A stretch of DNA of 64,000 bases from Castanea sativa (GCF_040712315.1 NC_134016.1:3759501-3823500), one strand, 5' to 3'. Shown: positions 11,494 through 23,199, counted from the stretch's first letter. Made by a program: numbers and translations. Notes: generated from the letters alone by a model not told the origin.

Positions 11494-14033
11494 ATGGGAA
11501 AGTTTAAGTGTCTAGTTGATACCGCCGCTGGGATGGAAGGCTTTAGAGCCAAGTATCGTATTCCCAGCGATGTAGGTTTAGAATATTGTCCAGCGGAAGC
11601 CGTGGCCGGTTCTAGAAAAGCTGGAGAAGTTATCATCCCAATGGTAGCCTTTGTAGAAGGTGGGATGGCCCTCCCAATGAAGCCTGTAACCAGGGAGTAC
11701 CTCCGCAACCACCGGTTGTGTCCCGATCAGTACGCCCCAAACGTTTTTAGAGTTTTGGGTAGCGTCGATGCTCTAAACAAGCAAATGGGTCTAAACCTCA
11801 CCTGGCATGATGTCGTCTTTATGTACGAATGCCACAAACTTACCAAGGTAGGTTACTACATTAAGTCCCGTTCTAGCGTCGTTAGGCTAATCTCCTGTCT
11901 GCCCAAATCCAACAAAGGCATGAAGGATGACTACCTGATCGTCTTTGGAAACTGGCACGACGGCCTCCACTGCCCAGTTGAGTGGGGAGATCCAGGTGCG
12001 GTTCCTTAGGATCTGACTTCCCACCCCACAACCACGCCCCATACCTATGAAAGTGCATTTGCATTTATCTGAGTATTTAGCTTTAGTTCTTACATGTTCT
12101 GCGATTCTGACCACGTTTATTTGTTTTTGGTGTCTTTCTTTGCAGATAAACAACACGTGCACCCTCGTTTGAGTCATTGTAACGTCGCGGATCTGAACCG
12201 AGTGCTACGCTCTGAGGTGTTCGTCAGCAAAGACTTACAACTTAGGGCAGCCCACTTGATTCTGGGGTACGAGCCCATCTCCTCGGACTTCCAGGAGATC
12301 GAGAACGCCATTGTCGCAGGTGACCGGCGACGTAGGAGGATTCACGTGGCCAGACGACATTTCCTGGAAGACCACGACCTTCCCAACGATGACCGCACCA
12401 TACTATACACTCAACCGATTGTGGCGATTCCCCTCGCTGCGCACTCTCAGGCAACTGTTGTTCTAGAGGAGTAGGTGTCTTCTTCACACACGCTGGACGA
12501 GGAGATAGAACAGTTTCAACTTGAAGACGTCGAAAGACCTCGAGGGAACCAGTTCGTTATACTCTCTGACGAGGAAGAAGAAACCACCGAGGCCTCTGGA
12601 ATCGCAAGGTTAGTTATTGCCCACCCAGAAGACGACTCCGAGGAGGATATGGACAAGCTTCAAGGTCTCCTGACCAAGAGAGGTGCGAAGGTTGCTCAAA
12701 AGAAGGCGGGGGGGTCCCAAGCTCTTCCATCTTTGCCACTTCCCCCTCCTCCAGCCGAACCAAAACTTCCAGCCGAGGAGCCCAAAAAGAAAAGAAAGGG
12801 GGAGGCCGAGGAGACGAGCGGCAAAGAACAAAAGAAGCCACAACAACAACCGCAACCAGTTCAGCAGCAGAAGCTGGACAAAGGTAAAGGTAGGGCCCGT
12901 TTAGTTGAAAGCGGGGAGATCAGGGACGTGGCCGAAGTGCGCCGAGCACCGGCCACCTGGTCCCCTGACTTAAGACTGGACGGCGCACCAATCTCCTGCT
13001 AGTCCAGTATCAGGGCGGTCCAACAAGGCCATGCCCACCACTTGGCGGAAGTGTTGGAACGCCCTCTTCTGCTGCCCAAGGACATGGAAACCTTGGAAAG
13101 AATGAGCCAACCTCAATTGTTCCTGTCTTTAAAAAGGGAGCTAGCCCTGGTAAGTTTAACTTTTTATGAAGATTCCATTACTCACGAGTGTCCTGCTATA
13201 CCTAATTCTCTAATACTTTATTGCAGGCCATTCAGGAAGTCTTCGTGGCCGAGAAGTTTATAAAAGACACTCGGAAGAGAGCCAGAACAGAGCTTGAAAT
13301 TCGAATGGAGACTGAGAAGTCCTTAGGCACGGCCCTCGCTGAAAATGAGAAGCTCATCTCTGAGGTGGCTGATCTGAAAAGAGAGAGGGATGAGGCCGAG
13401 GCCAGCCTAAAGACTATGAAGACCCAAATAGAGAGGCAACGCAAGCTTCTTCGTGAAAAAGATGACGAGCTCTCCTAAGCCCAAAGGGAACGCTCAGATT
13501 TGGAGAAGGAATTTGCGCGAATGAAGGAGGAAGTTAGCGCATTCAAACGCTCTCTGGAGGCTGCCAAGTAGGCGAGTTACGAGGAAGGGGTAGCTGCCAC
13601 TGAGGAGCAGCTGACAGAGGCTTTCGCGGCCTTGTGCCGGGAGTACTGCCAGCAAGTCTGGGGGGAAGCTCTAAACGTAGCAGGGGTTCCTTTAGCCTCG
13701 GAGCTGAGGAAGTCCGAGAATGTTTGGCTTCCCCTGGAGATACAAGAGATAGAAGAGGCTCCTGCTGTTGCTCCTACCCCTGAGACAACTCTTCTTGCTT
13801 TTCCTCCTATGGTCCCAAAGCTCATTCCAGATCCTATAGAACCTTCAGGTTCCAACAAAGAGAAGGAAGGGGGCGGGGATGACGAGAAGGGCCTGAGCCA
13901 GAATGTAGAAACCAACGTCCCTCCAACAAAGGCAGCAGACAAAGGAAAGCAAGTTCTGTCTCCCTTTGAGTTGGAGCTAAGAAAGACCGAGGCAACCAGC
14001 ACTTCTCAGCAAGACCCCCCTCCAAAAGCTTAG
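11494..14033 (+). pseudogene. antisense gene of the gypsy element (Transposase_28-type), spliced, with stops
   Basis: Located between the 3' LTR and the tandem array, on the strand opposite to gag-pol. Exon 1 is 11494-11995 (ATG start). Intron 11996-12145 has GT...AG ends with a T-rich acceptor and keeps the frame across a split codon. Exon 2 runs to 13149, intron 13150-13226 (gtaagt...ttgcag), exon 3 to the stop at 14031. The N-terminal part (VEGGMALPMKPVTREYL, LTWHDVVFMYECHKL) fits the plant 'putative gypsy type transposon' family (Pfam Transposase_28, as I recall it). The middle is acidic then Lys/Gln/Pro-rich; the C-terminal part (about 13227-13570) is a charged coiled coil. Four in-frame stops interrupt it: TAG 12472, TAG 13000, TAA 13476, TAG 13569. 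The function of this protein family is not known to me. Confidence 0.85.
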
Positions 14034-14389
14034 GACCTAGCCTAGGACTTTTCTTTCTTTGTATTTAAATTTAGTATGTAATGTATGTCTGAATAATTAA
14101 TGAAGGACGATTTTGTTTGATTTTCACTCATGTTGTATTTGTTTTACTTTATTCTTTTTGTACTTGTCGTAAAAGTTCTCATTAATACATAGTTAAAAAA
14201 AAAGGTCTGAACAAACAAATCTAACTCCAGGGATTGCACAATTATAACCTCCACGCAGCCATGCGCATGTTTTAGTATTAAAAACCTAACAGAGAGTAAC
14301 ATGGTTTGAATATTTAAACAATACCTTAGTTAGAAAAAGACCTCATATGACGGTTAAACCCTTGTAATCTGTGGTATTGTTTTTAGTAG
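14034..14389. other. 3' flank of the antisense gene
   Basis: No coding sequence. A short AT-rich stretch with aataattaatgaagg near 14091 and attaatac near 14182 could hold the polyadenylation signals of the antisense gene. It leads into the tandem array. Confidence 0.4.
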
Positions 14390-15330
14390 GATGTAAGGTC
14401 CGAGGACCATTCCTTACAAAAATTTGCTTAACACTTAAAGATATAGAACTTAAGATCCGAGTTAATGAACGGTAAAGCACTAATTTCCAGACATGATAAG
14501 AAATTAATTTTGATCAAGTTTGTGGTCCGAGGACTATACTTAACCAATTTTCTTTTTGATTCTTAAGGAGAGTAACTTCCAATGTTAATTTCCCCAAAGT
14601 AGGAGGTCCGAGGACCCGGCATAACTAAGGTTCTGTTTAACAAATGACAAGATATCAATTTCCACCAGGTTTGTGGTCCGAGGACAACACTTAACCAAGT
14701 TTCTGTTTGACTCTTAGGGAGAGTAACTTCCAATGTTAATTTCCCCAAAGTAGGAGGTCCGAGGACCCGGCATAACTAAGGTTCTGTTTAACAAATAACA
14801 AGATATCAATTTCCACCAGGTTTGTGGTCCGAGGACAACACTTAACCAAGTTTCTGTTTGATTCTTAAGGAGAGTAACTTCAAATGTTAATTTCCCCAAA
14901 GTAGGAGGTCCGAGGACCCAGCATAACTAAGGTTCTGTTTAACAAATGACAAGATATCAATTTCCACCAGGTTTGTGGTCCGAGGACAACACTTAACCAA
15001 GTTTCTGTTTGATTCTTAAGGAGAGTAATTTCAAATGTTAATTTCCCCAAAGTAGGAGGTCCGAGGACCCGACATAACTAAGGTTCTGTTTAACAAATGA
15101 TAAGATATCAATTTCCACCAGGTTTGTGGTCCGAGGACAACACTTAACCAAGTTTCTGTTTGATTCTTAAGGAGAGTAACTTCAAATGTTAATTTCCCCA
15201 AAGTAGGAGGTCCGAGGACCCGGCATAACTAAGGTTCTGTTTAATAAATGGCAAGATATCAATTTCCACCGGGTTTGTGGTCTAAGGACAACACTTAACG
15301 AAGTTTCTGTTTGATTCTTCAGGATAGTAA
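14390..15330. repeat. 151-bp tandem array inside the gypsy element
   Basis: Five well-kept units of about 151 bp start near 14563, 14714, 14865, 15016 and 15167, with degraded units at about 14390-14560 and a partial unit at the end. Each unit holds two copies of GGTCCGAGGAC: one in taggaggtccgaggaccc and one in tttgtggtccgaggacaa, about 75 bp apart. GTCCGAGGAC is a near-perfect inverted repeat (GTCC/GGAC). The position between pol and the antisense gene matches the amplified repeats reported in Retand elements. Confidence 0.93.
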
Positions 15331-15388
15331 CTGGAAACTCCTGCGGTATTTACAACTTTGAACGGATTATAAACAAAAACACACTTTA

Positions 15389-17224
15389 TTAATAATAATA
15401 CCGTCGCAGGTTATTTACATTCCATGGGCGTGGTACAATTCTTTCATCTAGATCAGCTAGCCGATACGACCCTGTGCCTGCTACTGAAACAATTCGATAG
15501 GGGCCTTCCTAGTTTGGTCCTAGCTTACCCCAAGCTGGGTTCCTAGAAGTGCCCACAACCTTTCTTAGTACAAGATCCCCAGGTGCGAGTGGCCTTAGTT
15601 TCACGTGGGCATCATATCCTCGTTTAAGCTTTTGTTGATAATAAGACATTTGGACCATGGCTACCTCGCGCCGTTCTTCGAGCAAATCAAGACCTTTCTC
15701 CAGGAGTCCATCGTTATTCTCCGGGCTAAAAGAACTCGTTTTTAGGGTAGGAAAACCAGATTCCAGAGGTATCACCGCCTCGGCTCCATAAGTTATAGAG
15801 AATGGTGTTTCTCCCGTGGACCTGCGCGGTGTAGTTCGATACGTCCACAGAACATGTGGGAGTTCTTCCACCCATCTGCCTTTCGCATCGTCTAACCTCT
15901 TCTTCAGCCCACTGACTATGACCTTGTTAACGGCCTCGGCTTGTCCATTTCCCTGAGGATAAGCTGGGGTGGAGTATCTATTTATGATGTCCATATCACC
16001 GCAATATTTTCTAAAAGCCTTGCTGTCAAATTGAACACCATTGTCTGATATAAGTGTACGTGGTATTCCGAATCTAGTGACGATGTTCTTCCAAATAAAC
16101 TTCTTGGAATCAACGTCTCTGATGTTTGCTAAGGGCTCAGCCTCGACCCATTTAGTAAAGTAATCCGTCCTCACGAGCAGCCATCTTTTGTTACCTGCTG
16201 CCCTCGGAAATGGCCCAACTATGTCCAATCCCCACTGTGCGAAAGGCCAAGGACTGGAGAGGGGGTTAAGAACCCCTCCAGGTTGATGAATATTAGGGGC
16301 CAACCTCTGGCATTGATCACATTTCCTGGCGTAGTCTTGAGCCTCCCTTTGCATATTGGGCCACCAACAACCCTGAGTCAGAGCTCTGTGGGCTAAGGAT
16401 CTTCCCCCGGTGTGGCTGCCACAAATCCCTTCATGCAGTTCTTCCAAAAGCCCTTCCGTTGAGTCAGGGTGCACACACAACAAGTACGGTCCTGAAAAGG
16501 ATCGTTTATACAATTTCTGATCCTCGGAAAACCAGAAGCGTGATGTCTTTCGACGTATCTTTTCAGCTTCAGATTTGTCCTCAGGAAGGATGTCATTCTT
16601 AAGAAAAGATACGACCGGGTCTATCCAACTAGGTCCAGGCCTTATCAGATGAATGCGAGGTGCGTTGACAACAGTAAGAGTGGGTTCCAGCAAATCCTCG
16701 ACGAGGATAACCCTGGGCAAGCCTTGAGCCGAAGACGTTACCAGCGTGGCTAAGGAGTCTGCATGGGTGTTTCCACTCCGAGAGATGTGAGCTAAGACGA
16801 AGGAGTCGAATTCAATTTGCTGACGCTTAACCTGGGCCAGATATTCTTGCATCCTTGGATCTCTAGCCTCCATGGTCCCCGTGACTTGGCCAACCACCAG
16901 TTGAGAGTCCGAGAACACATGGATTTCTTTTCCACCCATCCTATGTACCATTTTCATGCCTACTAAGACTGCTTCATACTCGGCCTCATTATTAGTAGCC
17001 GAGAATGCCAATCTCAGAGATTTTTCGAAGACAATGCCCTCAGGGGACATCAGGACAAGCCCAACACCTGACCCTCTCTGATTAGCTGCCCCATCCACAT
17101 ACACTTTCCAAGTCAGAGATACCGCAGCTGTGATCACACCAACTGATTTTTCATCCGTGCGCGCCTCTTTTAGAGTTTCTTCCAGCAATGGTTCGGCAAA
17201 CTCTGCCACCAAGTCAGCGAGGAC
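15389..17224 (-). pseudogene. gypsy pol: second RNase H and integrase
   Basis: C-terminal third of the gag-pol frame, ending at TAA 15389. The RNase H domain shows VYVDGAANQRGSG, NNEAEYEAVL, FSDSQLVV and HADSLATL, that is the acidic catalytic residues. The integrase has an HHCC zinc finger (HEGICGSHTGG...CDQCQRLAP) and a DDE core: GLDIVGPF, LISDNGVQF and GNGQAEAVNK. Past a TAG at 15509 the frame continues with the GPY/F module (EGPYRIV). Integrase inserts the element cDNA in the nucleus and RNase H degrades template RNA. Apart from the stops at 15509 and 17225 the domain is complete, so the damage is slight. Confidence 0.92.
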
Positions 17225-18703
17225 CTAGCCCTTCACCGAGGTACGAGGCTTGTATTTAACGTCAAAAGCCCCCAGGATGGTCCCCCACTTTGCTACCCTG
17301 CCTGAGTAGTCGGCACTACGTAGCACTGCCTTGAGGGGCAATTGGGTCAGAACCACCACAGTGTGGGACTGGAAATAATGAGGAAGCTTTCGCGTGGCAT
17401 GAACTACGAACAGAAGTGCTTTCTCCAAGAGTAGATAACGCACCTCGGCATCATTTAAAGATTTATTAACGTAGTATACCGGTCTTTGCACCCCGTTATC
17501 ATCCCTTATGAGGACAAGGCTGACCGCGTGGACGGCCACTGCCAAATAAGCAAACAAAATTTCGTGCGCCTCCGGGCGGGATAGAACGGGTGGCCGAGAA
17601 AGATATCGCTTAAGCTGTTGGAAAGCTAACACGCAGTCCTCGGTCCATTGAAACCCTTTCCACTTGTTCAACAACTGAAAGAAAGGACGACATCGGTCAG
17701 CTGACCGAGATATAAACCTGTTTAAGGCGGCAATCATTCCGGTTAGTTTCTGAATTTCCTTTGGGTTTTGAGGAGGCTATAAGTCCTGAATAGCCTTAAC
17801 CTGCGCTGGGTTTACCTCTATGCCTCTATGAGTAATCATGTACCCCAAAAACTTTCCAGACCCCACGCCGAAAGAGCATTTTGAGGCGTTAAGGCGCAAC
17901 TTGTACTTTCTTAACATCTGAAAGGTGTCAGCCAGGTTTTTCACGTGTGCGGGTATTGTTTTGCTCTTCACCACCATATCATCCACATATACTTCAACGG
18001 TCTTCCATAGTTGCTGTTCGAACATTCTAGTCATCATCCTTTGGTAGGTAGCCCCAGCATTCTTCAAACCAAATGGCATGACCTTATAGTGATAATTCCC
18101 GGTCGGAGTAATGAAAGCAGTCTTCTCTTGATCCTCCAACGCCAAGGGAATCTGGTGGTAACCCTGGAAGGCGTCCAAAAAACTCATCCGAGTTTGTCCG
18201 ACAGTGGCATCCACCAGTTGATCAATACTCGGCATTGGGAACGAATCTTTGGGACAGGCCTTGTTCAAATCCGTGAAGTCCACACACACCCTCCACGTTC
18301 CATTCTTCTTTTTAACAACAACTGTATGCGCCAACCATTCGGGGTAGAAAACTTCTTTGATAGCCCCGGCCCTCTTGAGTTTAAGCACCTCTTCCTTCAC
18401 AGCCTCGGAATGTTCTCTGGAAGAACGCCGAGGTGGCTGCCTTCTCGGAACAATGGCTGGGTTGACATTTAAATGATGACAAATGAAGCTCGGATCGACG
18501 CCTAGAGCCTCATAAGGATCCCACGCAAAAACATCTATATTGTCCTTCAGAAATTCCAACAACTCCATCTTCTCTTGGTGTGGCAAAAGTATGCCGACTT
18601 GGAAGAACCTCTCTAGGTCATCGGCTATTGGAAACTTCTCTAACTCCTCACAATGTGTCTCCTCTCCTGTCACCATTCTAGATGCATCAGGAGCTGTTAA
18701 CTG
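17225..18703 (-). pseudogene. gypsy pol: reverse transcriptase and first RNase H
   Basis: RT region with the usual order: EVFYPEWLAHTVVVKKKNGTWRVCVDFTDLNKACPKD, then the FLDAFQGYHQIPL stretch, MPFGLKNAGATYQRMM and the catalytic YVDDMVVKS. A following RNase H-like region (AFQQLKRYLSRPPVLSRPEA to VKYKPRTSVKG) lacks the clear catalytic set and is probably degenerate, as is usual where a second RNase H follows. Stops TAG at 17777 and TAG at 17225 lie in the same frame as gag. Reverse transcription would occur in the cytoplasmic particle. Confidence 0.92.
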
Positions 18704-20716
18704 CTATAAGTCTTTGGTGATCAAAGCCGAAGACTCGGCTTCTGTTTGATGCAGCACTACAGCCGATATGCATTGCCTGGCCACCGATTGGCTGCCGAGG
18801 ATTTTCTCAACATATTCCCCCGAGGGGAATTTAACTTTAACATGCAAGGTAGAGGAGACAGCTCCCAGAGCGTGCAACCAAGGCCTGGCGAGGATGGCCG
18901 TGTATGGAGAGTACGCGTCAACCACAATGAAATCCACCTCAACCGTCTCTGATCCGGATTGAACGGGTAAACGGATCTGTCCCTTCGGCACAACAGCTCT
19001 CCCTTCGAAGCTTATGAGTGGCGAGTCATAAGGAGTAAGATCCTCCAGCTTCAGTCTTAACCCCGTAAATAGATCAAGGTACATGATATCTGCACCGCTG
19101 CCCTGATCTATCATCACCCTCTTCACATCATAATTCCCTATCCTAAGAGTGACCACAAGAGCATCGTCATGAGGTTGAATGGTACCAGCCTTATCCTCCT
19201 CGGAGAATCCCAAGACGGGCGAAGTGACCTTCAACCTCTTCGGCCTGCAGCCTGCCTCCTCAGCCTGAGAATGGGAAACCGCCATCACCCTAGTGGGACC
19301 TGAGCCGGTCCTACCAGGTGCAGCGAAGATAACATTGATTGTTCCCAATGCCGGCCGAGATGAATTGTTCCTCTGATTGTTTGAGCCGGATTGACTGCCC
19401 TGCCCAGCAGGTTGACACAAGTGCTGCTTCAGCTTTCCTTCACTAACAAGCTGCTCCAAATGGTTCCAAAGGGTCCGACAGTTCTCGGTAGTGTGGCCCA
19501 CATCCTGATGGTACTGACAAAAGAGGTTTTGATTTCTCTTCGCAGGGTCCCCTGCCATCTTACTAGGCCACCTGAAGAAGGGCTCCTTACGAACCTTCTC
19601 CAGTAGTTGATGCACTGGTTCTTGGAACACAGTGTTTACGGCCTGAGGTGCTGCCGGGCCAGATTGCCCGAAGTAATCTCTCCTCGGCTTGTTGTTGTGG
19701 TATCTGTCCGACCTAAAATTCCTTCTCTCCTGCGGGATAACCTTCTCCTTTCCCTTTCCTTGCTGCTGGTCTTCCTCTACCCTTTTGTACTCATCAATAC
19801 GATCCATAAGGCGACGTACGCTGCGGACGGGCTTTTTTGTCAAAGACTTTCTCAGGTCGTGGTCAGTAGGAAGACCTACCTTAAAGGTATTAAGCGCCAC
19901 CTCATCAAAGTCACCATCTATTTCATTAAACATCTCCCAGTACCGATCGGAGTATGCTTTCAGCGTCTCCCCTTCCTTCATGGTCATGGATAGCAGCGAG
20001 TCCAATGGCCGAGGGACTCTGCTACACGTAATGAACCGCGAAGCGAATGCCCTAGTTAGCTCCCTGAACGAGCCTATAGACCTCGATTTAAGGCCGTTAA
20101 ACCATCTCATAGCCACAGGTCCCAAGCTAGAGGGGAAAACTTTACACATCAAGGTCTCGTTGTGAGAATGCACTGCCATCCTCTGGTTAAAGTGACTCAC
20201 GTGCTCCACCGGATCAGTCTGGCCATTGTAGATGGTAAATGTGGGCTGGGTAAACCTCCTGGGAAGCCTCCCTTTCTCAATCCTCCGTGAAAACGGAGAG
20301 TTGGAGAGTTGGTGTAACGCCCTACTCATAGCATCGTTGCCTAAGCCCCTAGAAGGAAGATTCTTGCGTCTGCGAGCTGGCTGGTCGTCCTCCTCACCGG
20401 AGGACACTGCGTTGGGGGGTGAGCACATCCTTGAGCTGTAGCCACCTCCCCTATCCTCCTCTGAGGAAGGATTAGATGAGGACGGTGAAGACCTACGTCT
20501 GTCGTGGCGTAGCTTTCTCTTCAAACGGTTGATCTCCTTCTACATGGCTTTAGAACCATCATCGTGGGTGGTGCTACCCCCACCATGAGTATGGCTAGCC
20601 CTAGGGTATTCTGTACGGACACTTCCCTCACGATCCCTTCGACGTTCAAGACGCTCGAAATGATCCTCCGGTTGTGATCCCTGTGACTCTGCATCGTGAG
20701 AACCTAAGCTTGCCAT
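18704..20716 (-). pseudogene. gypsy gag and aspartic protease
   Basis: ATG at 20716, in frame with all of pol. A charged N-terminal region holds a TAG at 20540; the related fragment at 59375-59647 has glutamine at that position, so the stop is secondary. Then comes the Retrotrans_gag core (HVSHFNQRMAVHS, SLGPVAMRWFNGL, LLSMTMKEGETLKAYSDRYWEMFNEI), a modified zinc finger (CQYHQDVGHTTENC), and a retropepsin-like protease with VMIDQGSGADIMY. The active-site DQG replaces the usual DT/SG. A TAG at 18704 closes this part before RT. In the family, Gag forms the particle and the protease matures the polyprotein. Confidence 0.92.
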
Positions 20717-20745
20717 AATATCCCTACCTCTTCTAGACTAGATTT

Positions 20746-20762
20746 CCCACAGACGGCGCCAA
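20746..20762 (-). other. primer-binding site of the gypsy element
   Basis: On -, immediately inside the 5' LTR, is ttggcgccgtctgtggg. A TGGCGCC start directly after the LTR is typical of plant gypsy tRNA primer sites. I believe Tat/Ogre elements use tRNA-Arg with this sequence but cannot check it. The second element at 59705 has a decayed version. Confidence 0.75.
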
Positions 20763-20763
20763 T

Positions 20764-21500
20764 TGTAAGTGCACAATTGCACCTGGACCCAAGAACAGTT
20801 ACGGGCTCAGGCCCAATGAGCCTTAAACAATATAAATTTGTAGAGTGTGGGCTTGAAACCCAGGTTAGAAGTATTGAGGGTTTGATGACAAGCTAAGAAC
20901 TGCAAATATTCATAAACAACAAACAGATATTACAAATAAACCTCCTCGGACGTAAGCCGAGAGCTCTCCTTCTCTTATGTCTTTTTCTTTTCTTTTCGAT
21001 TAAAAAAGAAGATCCCTCTACTGTTCTAGGTCCCTCCCCTTAAATACCTCTCTTTCTGATACTTTATCCACGTGTTGCTCCAACCCCTTCCCCCCTAGAT
21101 ATTTCCTTTCTTAGTGCCTTTTCATAATGACCAGAAGTTTTCCCTCCACTGTTCAGGGGTCACTTCCCCATTAATGCGGCCAGGGAGGTAGGTGCAGAGT
21201 CTTTAATGTGGAGGTGACAGCCTTTGCCTTTGGTGTTTCTTGAATATCGGTGCCTCTAGGACATTCAAGGGTTCCCCCTTATAACCATTAGTCTTCAGGG
21301 AGTTGTGCCTTGACTTTTATAACGAGGTCTCAAGTTCTCCTGTGTCTATCCGAGGAGGGAGTCACCCTCGGATGAGTCCTCGGATCCTCGGCGCATGGGC
21401 CAACCCGCAGTACTAACAAACTCTTAACCCAAGAGCAGGTCGGCCCTCCTCGCTATAGCCCATAGGCCCATTACCCACTTGGGTCCTTTTATTCCCCACA
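20764..21500 (-). repeat. 5' LTR of the Tat/Retand-type element
   Basis: 737 bp, nearly identical to 10251-10986. It would hold the promoter for gag-pol on -. It is followed by the 5-bp duplication agatc (21501-21505) and then by sequence that continues the interrupted hAT element. Confidence 0.93.
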
Positions 21501-22435
21501 AGATCTATAAATTTTTTTATGGCCTTTCAAATGAGAAAAATGCTAGGGTTACAAACTTTTTTTACAAATTGTTGATCTGATTAGTAGTTATTAGTGAGTA
21601 AAAAAGTAATATAAGTGATGAGCCCAAATACAAACAAATAAGAATTTACTACCTCAAAAATTTGTAAAAATGTTGTAGAAATGTTTGTAACTATAATATT
21701 ACTCTTAAAAAAATCAATAATATTTTTAAGGGGAACAAAGTATACTTTTATAGAACAAAATTTCTAAAATTAGTACCTATTTATATATATTAATACTAAA
21801 AAAAAAAAATTGTGGGTGGCTTGCCACCCTAAGTCCATATATGCCTCCATCCCTGGGACTCAGTGAAGTGAGCTAGTCTGAGAAAATTTATGTGAAAACA
21901 CTCTTCGATGTCTGTAGTAGTTTTTGGTTGTTCACCAACTATTAATTCTGCTGTCAAATTAAATACAAATTAATGAATATTTATTTGAATCAGTCTTGGA
22001 CGAGTCTTTTGGCTCAATATTGTAAAAATTATAGTTTATTGGATTTATGTGTACTGTGCAAAGTTTTTTAGCAAAATGAGGAGAGATGCAAATTTCGGTA
22101 TTGGTGTTGCCGAAATACAAGTAAAAGAAGAGAGAGAAATTGACAAATTTTGGTATTTCGGCATAAGTATTGCCGAAATAAAACAAAAAGTGGAGACAAA
22201 AACTGACATCAATTTCGTCAATTTGATTGTCGAAAGTCAATGGTCATTTTGCTTCTGTTAGTTCTTCATAGTTTATTTTTGTTTAAAAAATAAAGATAAG
22301 CAATCCAGGGGAATTGAACCCTTGAATAAGGGATACTCTGCATTAGAAGCCGCCAATAGACTACCCTACAACATGGTTATTCTATATGGAAACTAAATTA
22401 ACTTATTCCAAAACTGATAGATATTTCAAGTTTTC

Positions 22436-22466
<31 letters not shown>

Positions 22467-23199
22467 CACACACATTTTATTTATATATTTTCCAAAAATT
22501 GATAGTTATGATAACAAGAATGGTAAATTCAAATTATAGGTCATCCACAATGATGTCAAAATTAATTAATATTAACTAAATAAAAATAACAATTTTGTAA
22601 AAACTAGTAACCTTAATTAAAAATGACAAAATTTAGTTACAAAATGGGTTGCAGACTAAGACTATAACCCTACTCAATAAATTTTTATTGGAGGTGAATT
22701 TTGACATGTGTATTAAAAACATAAAGGACATATAATTCAATGATTAGATTATCAAAATATGTAGTAATATTTATTTTATTAAATAAGGTTACAACCAATT
22801 TTGTAACTAAACTTTGTCCAATTAAAAAATTGTCGAAGTTTTTTGAATATTTTACAAACATATTACATGAATTAAAAAAGAAGATGATATTGTTAATATT
22901 TTTTCAATTTAAGATAAATTTTGTTATTTATTTTAATAGTATATCATAAGAATATTTTTAGTAATCAAAGTTGGCAATACAAGTCATACTTGCATGATGT
23001 GTCTTGAGTTGTATAGCATAATTTTTCCATGAATTTTTTTTTTTTTTGAAAATTCATATGGCTCGTTATAAATAGATTAAAATAGGTAATATAGTTTAAA
23101 TTTTTGGAAAATAATATTTTATTTCAAGAGTAAAAATTAAAAAAATACATATTTTTTAATATGTATTAATTTACATCCATTATAATTTGGGATTACTAT

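Larger units (their letters stand above)
10251..21500 (-). mobile_element. Ty3/gypsy element, Tat/Retand-type, full length, defective
   Basis: A complete 11.25-kb element in reverse orientation. The LTRs are 736 and 737 bp with TG...CA ends. Perfect 5-bp target duplications agatc lie at 10246-10250 and 21501-21505. Order along -: 5' LTR, primer site, gag-protease-RT-RNase H-second RNase H-integrase in one frame, a 151-bp tandem array, an antisense gene on +, polypurine tract, 3' LTR. Two RNase H-like regions, an antisense ORF between pol and the 3' LTR, and an amplified tandem array there are features described for the Tat lineage (Ogre, Retand). The LTRs differ at about five positions plus a one-base indel by my reading, so the insertion is young. 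Both gene sets carry stop codons. Confidence 0.93.
9958..21856. mobile_element. hAT element of unit B, split by the gypsy insertion
   Basis: This is the ortholog of 3858-4519. The left part is 9958-10250 (start agggacaaagccagg) and the right part 21506-21856 (end cctccatccctgg). The flanking 8-bp repeats have decayed (gtctcaac and gactcagt). The gypsy element sits at an AGATC site within it, and the uninterrupted site ttttagatctataaat is seen in unit A at about 4166-4181. Confidence 0.75.

Noticed and set aside
14563..14899. Two near-identical 61-codon frames on -
   Set aside because: Shifted by exactly the 151-bp array period; no start context, and they overlap the tandem repeat.
14390..15330. 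CRISPR-like array
   Set aside because: The units are 151 bp and nearly identical throughout, with no unique spacers, and the genome is a plant. It is a tandem repeat.
18011..20441. Several open frames of 64-158 codons on + across gag-pol
   Set aside because: They are shadows of the long gag-pol frame on -, with no domain similarity.
22300..22380. Possible functional tRNA gene (B-box-like ggttcaattcccc on -)
   Set aside because: I could not form an acceptor stem or a proper D arm, and the same stretch recurs in the inverted arm at 24570-24650. It is part of a transposon.
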